DNA from: Gemmatimonadota bacterium
GTDB taxonomy: Bacteria; Latescibacterota; UBA2968; GCA-2709665
Length of the DNA stretch: 64,000 bases
Reading direction: 5' to 3'
Assembly (NCBI GenBank): GCA_028877215.1
Contig: JAPPFJ010000010.1
Span: 176,907-240,906 of the forward strand
Part shown: positions 27,082-35,739 of the stretch, one piece after another
Numbering within the stretch: the first letter of the stretch is position 1
How the letters are laid out: each line of letters begins with the position of its first letter
The notes under the pieces: generated by a model
Told to the model about the DNA's origin: nothing
Database searches by the model: none
Seen by the model: the letters and a program-made list of their open reading frames with translations, nothing else
Position numbers and translations under genes: made by a program

Positions 27082-28812
27082 ATGAACGAAGCCGATGCCA
27101 GCCGATCTGACGCCGAAGACGAGGTCGCTTCCGATTTTATCCGTGATGCCATTCGGGAGGACCTCGCCGACGGCCGGTACAGTGGCGTGATGACTCGTTT
27201 TCCCCCCGAGCCGAACGGGCATCTGCACATCGGCCACGCCAAGGCGATCTGTCTCAATTTCTGGGTTGCCGAGGAATTCGGCGGCGTCTGCAATCTCCGC
27301 TTTGATGACACGGACCCCGCCAAGGAAGAGGCCAGATATGTCGACGGAATCCAGCGGGATATCCGATGGCTGGGGTTTGACTGGGAGGACCGCCTCTATT
27401 TTGCCTCCGACTACTTTGAACAGCTCTACGAATTCGCCGTCAAATTGATCAAAAAGCGCAAAGCCTACGTGTGCGATTTGAACACGGCCGCGACCCGCAC
27501 GTACCGGGGGTCGGTGACCTCACCGGGAAGAGAAAGCCCGTATCGAAACCGGTCCATCGACGAGAACCTGGACCTGTTTGCGCGGATGAGAGCCGGTGAA
27601 TTTCCGGATGGCACGCGAACCTTGAGGGCGAAGATCGATATGGCGTCGCCCAACATGAACATGCGCGATCCAGTGATGTTTCGCATCCTCCGGGCGTCTC
27701 ACTACCGCCGGGGAAACGCGTGGTGCATCTATCCGATGTACGATTTCACCCACGGGCAGTCGGACGCGATCGAGGGAGTTTCGCACTCCCTGTGTTCGCA
27801 GGAATTCGAAGACCACCGCCCCCTTTATGACTGGTATATCCGGGAGCTCGGGATTTTCCCTTCGCGTCAGATCGAATTTCCAAAGCTGTTCGTCACGCAT
27901 ACAGTGGTGGGAAAACGACATCTGCGGCCATTGATCGAAAAAGGGCTACTGGCCGGATGGGACGATCCCAGGCTGATCACGCTATCGGGACTTCGGCGCC
28001 GGGGCGTGCCCCCCGAGGCGATTCGGAATTTCATCCGCCGCGTGGGAATGTCCAAACGAGATACAACTGCGGAGATTGATCTCCTGGAGTTTCACATCAG
28101 GGACTATCTGAATCAGCATGCGCCCCGTGTCATGGGCGTAATCGATCCGCTCAAAGTGATCATCGAGAATTACCCCGAAGACCTGGAAGAGACGTTCGAG
28201 GCGCAGATCAATCCGGAGGACCCGTCCGCAGGGACGCGCGCGGTGCCATTTTCACGGGAAGTCTACATCGAGCGGGAGGACTTTATGGAGGATCCTCCAG
28301 GGAAATTCCGCCGGCTGGCGCCGGGGCGGGAGGTCAGGCTCCGCGCGGCCTGTTATATCACCTGCACGGACGTCGTGAAGGACGAGGATGGAAACGTCGT
28401 TGAACTTCGATGCACGTTCGACCCCGAGAGTCGGGGCGGGTCGACACCGGATGGCCGCAAGGTCCGAGGTACCATCCACTGGGTGTCTGCGGCGCACGCG
28501 GTTGAGGCGGAGGTGCGCCTTTATGATCGGCTGTTCAACGTGGAGAATCCAATGGACGTTGCCGAAGGCGGGGACATCAGCGAAACGGTGAACCCGAAAT
28601 CCCTGGAGGTGCGGCCGAGCTGTTTTGTGGAGTCCACGGTCAAGGACGCTGAGCCCGGCGCGCAGTTTCAATTCGAACGATTGGGATATTTCTGCGTGGA
28701 CCCGGATTCGACGCCCGATAAGCTCGTTTTCAATCGCACGATGACGCTGCGCGATACCTGGGCCCGGATGCAGAAGAGAGGGAAACCGCCCAGGGCGAGG
28801 CGTGGTGGTTGA
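27082..28812 (+). CDS. glnS: Glutaminyl-tRNA synthetase
   Basis: A 576-residue class I synthetase that charges tRNA-Gln directly. [20 protein letters not shown] holds HIGH at 49-52. Also seen are [47 protein letters not shown], and the KMSKS-equivalent GMSKRD (323-326). The C-terminal beta-barrel anticodon-binding domains are present. Bacterial GlnRS traces back to a eukaryotic donor and is patchily distributed, so with tRNA-Gln(CTG) nearby this genome probably does not depend on the GatCAB route for glutamine. A hairpin terminator follows. Confidence 0.96.
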   Translation: MNEADASRSDAEDEVASDFIRDAIREDLADGRYSGVMTRFPPEPNGHLHIGHAKAICLNFWVAEEFGGVCNLRFDDTDPAKEEARYVDGIQRDIRWLGFDWEDRLYFASDYFEQLYEFAVKLIKKRKAYVCDLNTAATRTYRGSVTSPGRESPYRNRSIDENLDLFARMRAGEFPDGTRTLRAKIDMASPNMNMRDPVMFRILRASHYRRGNAWCIYPMYDFTHGQSDAIEGVSHSLCSQEFEDHRPLYDWYIRELGIFPSRQIEFPKLFVTHTVVGKRHLRPLIEKGLLAGWDDPRLITLSGLRRRGVPPEAIRNFIRRVGMSKRDTTAEIDLLEFHIRDYLNQHAPRVMGVIDPLKVIIENYPEDLEETFEAQINPEDPSAGTRAVPFSREVYIEREDFMEDPPGKFRRLAPGREVRLRAACYITCTDVVKDEDGNVVELRCTFDPESRGGSTPDGRKVRGTIHWVSAAHAVEAEVRLYDRLFNVENPMDVAEGGDISETVNPKSLEVRPSCFVESTVKDAEPGAQFQFERLGYFCVDPDSTPDKLVFNRTMTLRDTWARMQKRGKPPRARRGG

Positions 28813-28881
28813 GGCGGCTTCGGATAGGACCAGCGATTCGCCGGACGGTTGAATCGATCAATATTGTGGACGGAAGCAATC

Positions 28882-28916
28882 ATGCCCGTACGGAAGACCG
28901 CACGGGCATCGTTGTT
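28882..28916 (+). terminator. Terminator after glnS
   Basis: ATGCCCGTACGG and CCGCACGGGCAT form a 12-position stem with one mismatch and an AAGA loop (28882-28909), followed by CGTTGTTT. It lies 70 bp after the glnS stop. Confidence 0.7.
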
Positions 28917-28953
28917 TCAGGGACGGTCGGCGGGCCGCCGTATTGTCGGGACT

Positions 28954-29334
28954 TTATCGGATTGGAGCGTCGCCGTTCTTGTCGAAAGGCGGAGGCGTCT
29001 GGAATCGTGTCCCCCTTGCCGTTTCCTCAGCAATCCATTTTTCAACCTGTTGCTGCACCTCGAGACGGCCCTTTTCCACGCCCTTCTTTAAATTCCTCGC
29101 CTTTACCCATTCAGTTATTGCGCCCATCGCGTCTATTGCCTCCACAACAAAATACGCCGTCGTTACGGCCAGGACACCTACGGCAATAAGATCCTTTAGA
29201 AATTCGAAGCTCCATTGCCAGTCTCTAAATATCCATATTCGAAAAATTAGCCCGACCGCACATAGCACCAGAGATAGAATCCGGAACCATAGCCGTTCAT
29301 CTTCCTTGACGCTCCAGATTGAAACCCACTCCAT
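28954..29334 (-). CDS. Hypothetical small membrane protein
   Basis: 126 residues, not recognised. Two hydrophobic helices (about 18-38 and 48-68, with AVGVLAVTTAYFVVEAIDAM) are followed by a charged, helical tail including KKGVEKGRLEVQQQVEKWIA, suggesting a cytoplasmic coiled-coil extension. No neighbour on the same strand gives context. The 300 bp downstream (29335-29634) contain nothing I can identify. Confidence 0.55.
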   Translation of the reverse strand: MEWVSIWSVKEDERLWFRILSLVLCAVGLIFRIWIFRDWQWSFEFLKDLIAVGVLAVTTAYFVVEAIDAMGAITEWVKARNLKKGVEKGRLEVQQQVEKWIAEETARGTRFQTPPPFDKNGDAPIR

Positions 29335-29634
29335 CTATGCGCTTTTCACCTTCAGTTTCCGCGGTTCAATGCCTGGCTGACCGCCCACACGAGAAAGTGC
29401 CTTTACAAGATTCACGTGTGTACCCGGTAGAACGTCCGGGTCATTTGCTTTCGCCTAATCCAAGCGGCCTGGATTGCTTACTCAAGCCTATTGTCCGACC
29501 TGACTCAGGAATCCTTCGATGAATAAATGATATCCAACAAGGCTTCATATTTCAAGTGGTTTTTCTCATCGAACCGTTGATTTTCTTAAGTCGGCATCCC
29601 GATGAGCGGAGCGGAAATAGAAGCCAAACACTGG

Positions 29635-30197
29635 CTAGCGAGCGAACCTAAGGCCGATGGCGAACGTCCACGATACGTAGGCCTGGTTCCATCCATAACC
29701 TCTGATTATATCCCGGCCGGGTTCCGCAATATAGTCGAATTCGGCTATATTTAACCGGATTTCCGCGAAGACTCTGGAAGAACCGTTCCGTATCCAGGTT
29801 TCGACGCCTGCGAAGAGTTGAATAAACGGACCATTTTCCCAAATGGGGCGCTCGTAGGGTTCACTTTCGCGCAGCCCGAATGTGCCGATACCGAATCCAA
29901 GAGTGGGCGTAATCGTGGAGTCCGTCGTCGCACGTCCCCGGCAAGAACAAGCCCTGCCTGCATTTGATGGAAGTTCATTCGACCGGTCAGTTGATTCCCA
30001 TCGTTATCGCTACCACAGTAGAACCAGTTGGTCCGCAACTCTCGCAGGCTCCGATCTCCGGGCCGAACACTGCCGCAGACGAGACGACTCACCCCAGGAA
30101 TGGAATACCCGCCGGAGATACTCGCACCCAACTTCTGAGCATCTGACGTACCAGCCGCAAGGAAGAAAACGACCATGAAACCGATAGCACGCCGCAT
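29635..30197 (-). pseudogene. Outer-membrane beta-barrel protein gene, frameshifted
   Basis: ATG 30197 follows GGAGGGACCGT and starts MRRAIGFMVVFFLAAGTSDA, a signal peptide, then GASISGGYSIPGV. The frame continues to MNFHQMQAGLVLAG and then loses sense. From there the next frame reads ATTDSTITPTLGFGIGTFGL, ENGPFIQLFAGVETWI, VFAEIRLNIAEFDYIAEPG and GYGWNQAYVSWTFAIGLRFA before TAG at 29635-29637. Alternating residues and the terminal aromatic strand are barrel-like. One frameshift near a GGGG run (about 29935-29945) reconciles both parts. It may be real decay or an assembly error. Confidence 0.65.
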
Positions 30198-30552
30198 ACG
30201 GTCCCTCCGCACGATGAATTTCACGCGGAGGTATTAAGATCAAGAAGCGTGCCAAGATTCCCCGGGGACCGTCTTGTTTCTGCGGCCGCCTTATCTGATT
30301 CAGTATTTATATTTAATAATATCAATCAGTTAATTGTTTTCTCGAGAAGTGTCTCAGTGTCGATCAACCGTGGCTGAGACGCTATATCCACCATCCATCG
30401 TCTGGTATAAACGTGGGCGCGATGCACGCCTGTGGCGAGCCGTCCACAGTTTCCGCGGTCGAATAATGGATTGGAAATTGAATGCGTGTCACTTATTGTA
30501 ATACCGCAGGCCCGGTGGCGTCGCTTCGCGTCACCGGGTTCCAGGAGAATCC
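30198..30552. other. Intergenic region with two hairpins
   Basis: 355 bp without a gene. GTCTCAG (30351-30357) and CTGAGAC (30374-30380) form one stem. CCCGGTGGCG with CGCGTCACCGGG (30511-30538) forms a strong hairpin directly before the AGGAGAATCC ribosome-binding site of the next gene. The central part is AT-rich (about 30300-30345). I see no promoter of consensus quality. Confidence 0.4.
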
Positions 30553-31014
30553 ATGTCAGAAAAACAGCTGAAATTGAAAGTCATGTGCTCGCGATTGCCG
30601 GGCCTCCGTTTCGAAGACCCTTACAAACACGAACCCAGCGTCAAGGAACCCGTACATCTCGGAATCCAGCGCGGGACCGAAGTTATCGAACAGGTCCCCG
30701 CAGACCGGCATCGGGTGACGTTTCATCCGGAGTTCCGTATCGGGAAGCAACCTGACGGGTCCCCTAATTTCCTGGGTCCGTACGCGCAAGGAAGACCGAG
30801 GGACCGGTTCTTCTATCTTTCCTGGGGGGTGAAACTGTCCGATCGATTCAACATGTTCCGGCGACTGAAGATCCGCCTCACCCACCTGGAATGGCCCGAG
30901 ATCGAACAGGCGCTAGAGACGGATGAACCCATCGTCGTGAGGCTGAAGTTGACCGACGACCATGGCGGCCCCGCGTGCGGTACGCCGGACGACTCGCGGA
31001 TTACGTGGGGATGA
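30553..31014 (+). CDS. DUF5990-like protein
   Basis: A 153-residue cytoplasmic protein. It opens with VMCSRLPGLRFEDPYKH and continues HLGIQRGTEVIEQVPADRHR, FHPEFRIGKQPDGSPNFLGP, RDRFFYLSWGVKLSDRFNMF and RRLKIRLTHLEWPEIEQAL. I recall this pattern as DUF5990, a family of unknown function. The start follows AGGAGAATCC. A strong hairpin immediately upstream could affect translation. A small conserved-looking ORF follows 60 bp later. Confidence 0.7.
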   Translation: MSEKQLKLKVMCSRLPGLRFEDPYKHEPSVKEPVHLGIQRGTEVIEQVPADRHRVTFHPEFRIGKQPDGSPNFLGPYAQGRPRDRFFYLSWGVKLSDRFNMFRRLKIRLTHLEWPEIEQALETDEPIVVRLKLTDDHGGPACGTPDDSRITWG

Positions 31015-31074
31015 TGAAAACATCCTCCCGACACGCAGATATTGCGATGCAATCCCCCAAGGAGACGATTTATT

Positions 31075-31254
31075 ATGAAGACGAAGAAGACGTTTGATTG
31101 TGTTGAAATGAAACGCCGCGGCGCTAAGCGAATCCAGGGTCTGACTGCGGGCATGACGATGGAAGAACAGCTGGTTTTCTGGAAGAAACGGACGGAGTTG
31201 CTGCAACAATTCCAGCAAGCGGGGAGAGTGAAACACAAGCCGTCTGCGAATTGA
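31075..31254 (+). CDS. Small basic protein, possible antitoxin-like
   Basis: 59 residues starting at ATG 31075 after AAGGAG. It begins MKTKKTFDCVEMKRRGAKRI, then GMTMEEQLVFWKKRTELLQQ. Short proteins of this pattern (FDCVxMKR...EEQLxFW) are common beside toxin genes or scattered in accessory DNA of many bacteria, but no toxin partner adjoins it here. The function is unknown. The following 250 bp carry a short inverted sequence GGGCGCCC/GGGACGCCCC and nothing else obvious. Confidence 0.6.
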   Translation: MKTKKTFDCVEMKRRGAKRIQGLTAGMTMEEQLVFWKKRTELLQQFQQAGRVKHKPSAN

Positions 31255-31501
31255 CCCGAATTCGACAGCATCTGACGTCAGAATTCGAGGGCAGGATGCC
31301 CTCGCTCCCGGGAAAGAATGCGGCGACACCGCGGCGCTGAACCCTTCGTAATCCCACAATGGGCCGGGCGCCCACAAGGGACGCCCCTACGAGTATCGGC
31401 ATTTGACGGGAAGGCGAAGGCGGTGGGCCAGAAATCACAAACTGATGATTTGCGAAACAGTGCCCGAAACCACAATCCTGGTCTATCAGGAAGGGAAACT
31501 C

Positions 31502-32167
31502 ATGCCCGTTGAAACCGTAGATTTGAAGTTCCTGGCGACGGAAGAAAAGGGCGATGTGTCGGCGTTGATCGCGAGGCCGAGCGGGGCGGATGCGCTGCTC
31601 GTTCTGGGCCATGGCGCGGGCACGAACATGCGTCACGCGTTCATGCAGGACCTGAGCGATGGGTTGAACGACGCGGGCATCGCCACGTTTCGCTTCAACT
31701 ATCCCTACTCCGAACGAGGCGGGGGCATGGACGGAGAGAAGGTGCGCCTGACCACGGTGCGCGCCGCCGTCGCGACTGCTTTGGATCACGCGAACGACCT
31801 GCCGGTCTTCGCGGGCGGGCATTCCATGAGCGGCCGCATGGTCTCCATGGCCTGTTCGCAGGAACCGATGGATGGATTGAGGTGAATCGTGTTTTTCGCA
31901 TTTCCCCTGCACGCGGGAAAACCGAATGTAGAGCGCGCCGGACATCTGCAGGATGTATCGGTACCGATGCTGTTTCTCTCAGGGCAGCGCGACAAGATGG
32001 CGGACATGAAACTGCTCGAACCCGTCGTTCGTGGGCTGAACCATGCGACGCTCCACGTGGTGGACACCGCGGACCACGGCTTCAAAGTGCTGAAACGAAG
32101 AAATACCGACGAACCCGTTCTGGAGGAACTGGCCAGGGTGGCCGGTGGTTGGATGCGGGGCGACTGA
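31502..32167 (+). pseudogene. Alpha/beta hydrolase (TEX30/KANL3-like), interrupted by one in-frame TGA
   Basis: ATG 31502 opens a frame with LLVLGHGAGTNMRHAFMQDL, IATFRFNYPYSERGGGMDG and the nucleophile elbow VFAGGHSMSGRMVSMAC. It stops at TGA 31883-31885 and resumes in the same frame with IVFFAFPLHAGKP, VPMLFLSGQRDKM and VVDTADHGFKVLKR. The Ser, Asp and His of the triad straddle the stop. The TGA replaces the position where relatives, as I recall, have Gly (RGLVF), so a one-base nonsense change (GGA to TGA) is the simplest reading. There is no Cys context to suggest selenocysteine. Confidence 0.75.
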
Positions 32168-32201
32168 AGGACCATTCGCGGCCTTATGGGAGGAACACGA
32201 T

Positions 32202-32660
32202 ATGATTGAAAAGATCCACGAACCCGATTTAGACGAAAAATTGCATCGTTCACCCCGTGGGAGTTTCTGCGTATCGCGAAAGGACATTTCGGGCGCCCTG
32301 GGAACCGAAGGGCAGCCGTTCGAGGTAGACTGGGTGCGCATTCCCGCCGGCATGACCAACTTCCCGTATCACGCGCACCAGGTCCAGTGGGAGTTCTATA
32401 TCGTCGTCAGCGGCCGCGGTATCGTCCGTCGGAACAACCGAACGTTCGAGGTCGAGGCCGGCGACGTGTTCGTCCAGCCGCCCGGCACGGCGCACCACAT
32501 TCGCAATCCCAGCGAGGACGAGGACATGGTCTACTACGTCATTGCCGACAATCCCGTGTGCGATCCCTGCTATTATCCGGATTCGGACAAATGGGCCATC
32601 CGCCCGCCGGGCAAGCTGGGCCGCATGACCGACGCGGAGTACTACGACGGAGAAGAGTAG
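32202..32660 (+). CDS. Cupin-domain protein
   Basis: 152 residues, start ATG 32202 after GGGAGGAACACG. A single cupin barrel is visible: metal-binding motif 1 as FPYHAHQVQWEFYIVVSGRG and motif 2 as FVQPPGTAHHIRNPSEDEDM. The C-terminal DNPVCDPCYYPDSDKWAIRP has two Cys. It is likely a metal-dependent sugar- or small-molecule-binding enzyme or sensor, with no substrate evident. It follows the broken hydrolase by 35 bp and is closed by a strong terminator. Confidence 0.8.
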   Translation: MIEKIHEPDLDEKLHRSPRGSFCVSRKDISGALGTEGQPFEVDWVRIPAGMTNFPYHAHQVQWEFYIVVSGRGIVRRNNRTFEVEAGDVFVQPPGTAHHIRNPSEDEDMVYYVIADNPVCDPCYYPDSDKWAIRPPGKLGRMTDAEYYDGEE

Positions 32661-32708
32661 ATATGACCGGGCGTGCATCGTTTCGCGTCCCCATCGTATG
32701 ATCGATCC

Positions 32709-32738
32709 GGGCGCCGCTCTGCCGGCGCCCTCCTTTTT
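32709..32738 (+). terminator. Terminator after cupin gene
   Basis: GGGCGCCG (32709-32716) pairs with CGGCGCCC (32723-32730), six-base loop, followed by TCCTTTTT. Confidence 0.85.
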
Positions 32739-32753
32739 GCGAAGACCCCAATC

Positions 32754-32801
32754 TTGACATAGCCGCGCGAATGACGTATATTTTTTAAAAATTAATACGT
32801 C
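32754..32801 (+). promoter_or_regulatory. Promoter with overlapping operator of the toxin-antitoxin operon
   Basis: TTGACA (32754-32759), exact 17 bp spacer, TATATT (32777-32782). An inverted repeat GACGTAT (32773-32779) / ATACGTC (32795-32801) overlaps the -10 box, as expected for an autoregulatory antitoxin site. The ATG follows 20 bp later after GAGAGGACGC. Confidence 0.8.
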
Positions 32802-32821
32802 GTTAAGATTGAGAGGACGCA

Positions 32822-33052
32822 ATGAAGACCAAGCTCACGCTTCGGCTGGAAGAAGAACTCATCGGCGTCGCCAAAGAATTCTCGAGGTCCAGAGGGAAAT
32901 CTGTCTCCAGGATCGTAGCCGACTATTTCGCGCTTCTGGGACGTGGACGGGAAGGACCTGAAATCAGTCCCACGGTGCGATCGATGAAGGGCTCGTTGCG
33001 AGGCGGCAGCCCGGAGGATTACCGGAGGTATCTCGAGGACAAATACCTTTGA
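32822..33052 (+). CDS. Antitoxin of PIN-type module (DUF6364-like)
   Basis: 76 residues: MKTKLTLRLEEELIGVAKEF, then SRSRGKSVSRIVADYFALL, a ribbon-helix-helix DNA-binding start, and a C-terminal part (SPEDYRRYLEDKYL) that would bind and neutralise the toxin. It overlaps the toxin gene by four bases (TTGA). The operator palindrome over the -10 box fits autorepression by this protein. Confidence 0.85.
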   Translation: MKTKLTLRLEEELIGVAKEFSRSRGKSVSRIVADYFALLGRGREGPEISPTVRSMKGSLRGGSPEDYRRYLEDKYL

Positions 33053-33504
33053 AGATTCTCTTCGATACCAACGTGGTGCTGGATCTTCTGCTGGATCGCG
33101 AGCCGTTTTCAGATATCGCCGCCCGGCTTTTTTCCAGGGTCGACGAGGGCGAGTTGTCCGGATTTATCAGCGCGACGACCGTGACGACCGTCCACTATCT
33201 TGCGCGCAGAACGGTGGGAGACCGGCGGGCGCGCCGCGAAATCCAAAATCTGATCGATCTGTTGGACGTCGCGCCGGTAAACCTGGCCGTGCTGGAAGGA
33301 GCGCTCCAATCGAAATTCACGGACTTCGAGGACGCCGTCCTTCATTTCGCGGCCCTGAACGTGAATGCGGACGGAATCGTAACCAGAAACATCAGCGATT
33401 TCAAACCCGCAACGATCCCGGTATACGCGCCTGAAGAACTGGATCATCTGATGCAAATCACGGACGAAATGGCGAACAGTCGCGACCGTGAAAATGTAGT
33501 GTGA
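33049..33504 (+). CDS. PIN-domain ribonuclease toxin (VapC-like)
   Basis: 151 residues with the PIN nuclease fold. MKILFDTNVVLDLLLDREPF carries the first metal-binding Asp6 and Asn8, SATTVTTVHYLARR the central region, DFEDAVLHFAALNVNADGIV the second acidic cluster, and TRNISDF the final Asn/Asp. It likely cleaves RNA when the antitoxin is degraded. The start is TTG at 33049 inside the antitoxin stop (TTGA), so translation is coupled. A hairpin terminator follows. Confidence 0.88.
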   Translation: MKILFDTNVVLDLLLDREPFSDIAARLFSRVDEGELSGFISATTVTTVHYLARRTVGDRRARREIQNLIDLLDVAPVNLAVLEGALQSKFTDFEDAVLHFAALNVNADGIVTRNISDFKPATIPVYAPEELDHLMQITDEMANSRDRENVV

Positions 33505-33534
33505 ATTCGCGTTCGAGATAAAGTCGGTCCCAAA

Positions 33535-33564
33535 AAGCCCCGGAGTATCGCTTCCCCGGGGTTT
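33535..33564. terminator. Hairpin terminator between convergent genes
   Basis: AAGCCCCGG (33535-33543) pairs with CCGGGGTTT (33556-33564), preceded by AAA and followed by CATTTTG. It can serve both the toxin operon and the convergent manA gene. Confidence 0.75.
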
Positions 33565-33588
33565 CATTTTGTCGCAATCGCGGACGAC

Positions 33589-34575
33589 TCAAGGAACCGA
33601 CGCAACCAGGTATTCGGCGGCGGAATCGTCGCGGCGGATGACGGCAAAGTCACGGCCCGCGCGGACGAGAAACGTGCCCCCTATCCTCGCGTGAAAGGCG
33701 TCGTCGCCGCCGCGGATCCCTGCGCTTCCCTGAATAAACGTGACCGCCGACACCGAATTGCGAGGCGGATGATCGACTCTGTTTCCGGAGGGATTGAAAC
33801 GTTCCAGCCGGAAGTGTTCGGACTCGACGAGAACTGTCCGGCCGGGACTTGTCGAGGATAGCGTGGACGAGGCGACGGGTTTCCGTCGCGGAGCTCCGAA
33901 GTCGATAACCGCCAGAGCGTCGTCAATGTGCAACTCCCTGGGTTTTCCGTCGACGCCGGGGCGGTTGTAGTCGTAAATGCGGAAGGTGATATCGCTGGAT
34001 TGCTGGACCTCGTACACCATGACCCCGGCGCAGAGGGCGTGGACCGTGCCCGGCGGGATGAAGACGACGTCGCCGGGGCGGGCGTCGTGAAACTCGACGG
34101 CATCCAAGACGCGGTTGTTGTCGATCGCATCGACGAACGCGGATCGGCCAACGCCGGGTTTCAGGCCGCACGCGATGCGGCCGTTTTCGGATCGGAGCAC
34201 GTACCAGGCTTCCATTTTCCCGAATTCCCCCGGACGTTTCATCCGGGCGTAGGCATCGTCCGGGTGTACCTGGATCGAAAGGTCCTGTTGTGCGTCGAGC
34301 AGCTTGACGAGCAGGGGGAATTCGCCTCCGTAACGGTCAAAGACCACCTCGCCGAGCAATTCGCGGCCTTGTGATTCAACAAGGGAGCGAAGGGATCGTC
34401 CGTAAAGCGGGCCGGCCGCGACGGTGCTCTCCATGCCCGGGTACGCGGAGACTTCCCAGGATTCGCCGTAGAGCCGTCCGGGCGGCAGGGCCTTGACGAA
34501 ATGCTCTCGCAGCCCGCGTCCGCCCCAGATCATCTCTCGGAAATATGGTTTTAGAGGAAGCACGCTCGGTAGCAT
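33589..34575 (-). CDS. manA: Mannose-6-phosphate isomerase, class I
   Basis: A 328-residue zinc cupin enzyme interconverting mannose 6-phosphate and fructose 6-phosphate. LKPYFREMIWGGRGLREHF starts the fold. LLVKLLDAQQDLSIQVHPDD holds the Gln and His zinc ligands, KMEAWYVL the Glu, and DVVFIPPGTVHALCAG the last His. SSDITFRIYDYNRPG follows, and the C-terminal half is the second cupin domain. Length is typical of the short Firmicute/Bacteroidete-type enzyme. No sugar operon adjoins it. Confidence 0.93.
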   Translation of the reverse strand: MLPSVLPLKPYFREMIWGGRGLREHFVKALPPGRLYGESWEVSAYPGMESTVAAGPLYGRSLRSLVESQGRELLGEVVFDRYGGEFPLLVKLLDAQQDLSIQVHPDDAYARMKRPGEFGKMEAWYVLRSENGRIACGLKPGVGRSAFVDAIDNNRVLDAVEFHDARPGDVVFIPPGTVHALCAGVMVYEVQQSSDITFRIYDYNRPGVDGKPRELHIDDALAVIDFGAPRRKPVASSTLSSTSPGRTVLVESEHFRLERFNPSGNRVDHPPRNSVSAVTFIQGSAGIRGGDDAFHARIGGTFLVRAGRDFAVIRRDDSAAEYLVASVP

Positions 34576-35046
34576 GGCTGGAACCGTGTCGGATGATTCG
34601 CATTACCCGGCGATGGACGTTCGTTTCAAGATATTCGGTACGTCTGGCGATGTCAATGGCGTTCGGTTCAATGCACCCTTCCCCCCGTCCACCAGGAAGC
34701 GGTGAGAGGTAAGACGGTAGCCGGTAGATGAAGCCCTTGCCCCATAGGTTCTTGCGACTTGCCTACGGCACGATAAGAAACCCTTCAAGGCAAGAGATCT
34801 CTCCCCTCTCCCGTCTTACGTCTACCCACGTAGCAATTCACACATCAATAGTCGTATTGCCACGAAGTGCTTGAGCCAACTAATGTAACGAGGTACGTGG
34901 ATATCTATTCCGCTTGCGGCGTTTGGGCTCAGGCATTAGGTTAACAAGTCCGTTTTCGGATCTGACGGAACGGCCAGTCGCAGGCGTCTGAGGCGCGCGG
35001 CGGCGCTTGTCGGAATACGCCATCTGACCATTGCAAGAGGCGGGAT
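34576..35046. other. Intergenic region without recognised gene
   Basis: 470 bp between divergent manA and the DUF899 gene. Reading frames are short and lack family motifs. I see no consensus promoter, repeat copy or RNA gene here. Confidence 0.5.
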
Positions 35047-35649
35047 ATGTCGAACGATAGAATCCTGGAACTGGAGCGGCAAATTGGTGAACTGATGGCG
35101 GAACTCCACGCCCTGCAGAAAGAAAACCCGGCAACTCCTGTCCCCAATTACACGTTTGATACAACGTCCGGACAGACAACGCTGCTGGACCTGTTCGGCG
35201 ACCGTGAGCGGCTGCTGACCATCCACAACATGGGCCAGGGCTGCCGTTACTGCACGCTGTGGGCGGATGGCTTCAACGGACTGCTCCCGCATCTGGAGTC
35301 CGCTCTTGCCGTGGCGCTGCTTTCAAAAGACCCTCCGGAAACTCAACGCCGCTTCGCGAACGCGCGCGGGTGGCGGTTTCAACTGGCCTCCCACGGCGGC
35401 GGAGACTACATCCGCGAGCAATCCGTGATGGAAGGGGACGACAACTTCCCCGGCGCGGTGGTTTACGAGCGCGACGCTGACACGATTCTCCGCAAGAACG
35501 CGTGTGTGTTCGGCCCGGGTGACATTTATTGCTCGATGTGGCCGCTGTTGGGGCTGGCCGGCCTCGGCGAAGCGGACTGGACGCCCCAATTCACGTACTG
35601 GCGGCGTCCCGACAGCCTGGACGACGGCGGCCGGAACGTACTCGATTGA
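35047..35649 (+). CDS. DUF899-family thioredoxin-like protein
   Basis: 200 residues. An N-terminal helix (ELERQIGELMAELHALQKEN) precedes a thioredoxin-like fold with TLLDLFGDRERLLTIHNMGQ, GCRYCTLWADGFNG and a tail ADWTPQFTYWRRPDSLDDGG. The CRYC motif occupies the redox position. DUF899 proteins are thought to be peroxiredoxin/thioredoxin relatives of unknown substrate. It precedes the sulfatase-like gene by 90 bp but need not belong to that pathway. Confidence 0.8.
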   Translation: MSNDRILELERQIGELMAELHALQKENPATPVPNYTFDTTSGQTTLLDLFGDRERLLTIHNMGQGCRYCTLWADGFNGLLPHLESALAVALLSKDPPETQRRFANARGWRFQLASHGGGDYIREQSVMEGDDNFPGAVVYERDADTILRKNACVFGPGDIYCSMWPLLGLAGLGEADWTPQFTYWRRPDSLDDGGRNVLD

Positions 35650-35739
35650 GCGTTTCAGTACGCCGGGTACACGCCGCGCCGCGATGCATCCGTCCAGCCC
35701 GCCATTTCGCCGCCCCTTTCGAGTCCAAACGAGGTTTCG

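Noticed and set aside
31883..31885. TGA in the alpha/beta hydrolase as selenocysteine or reassigned codon
   Set aside because: The site corresponds to a Gly in remembered relatives, not Cys. TGA ends many intact genes here, so a code change is excluded.
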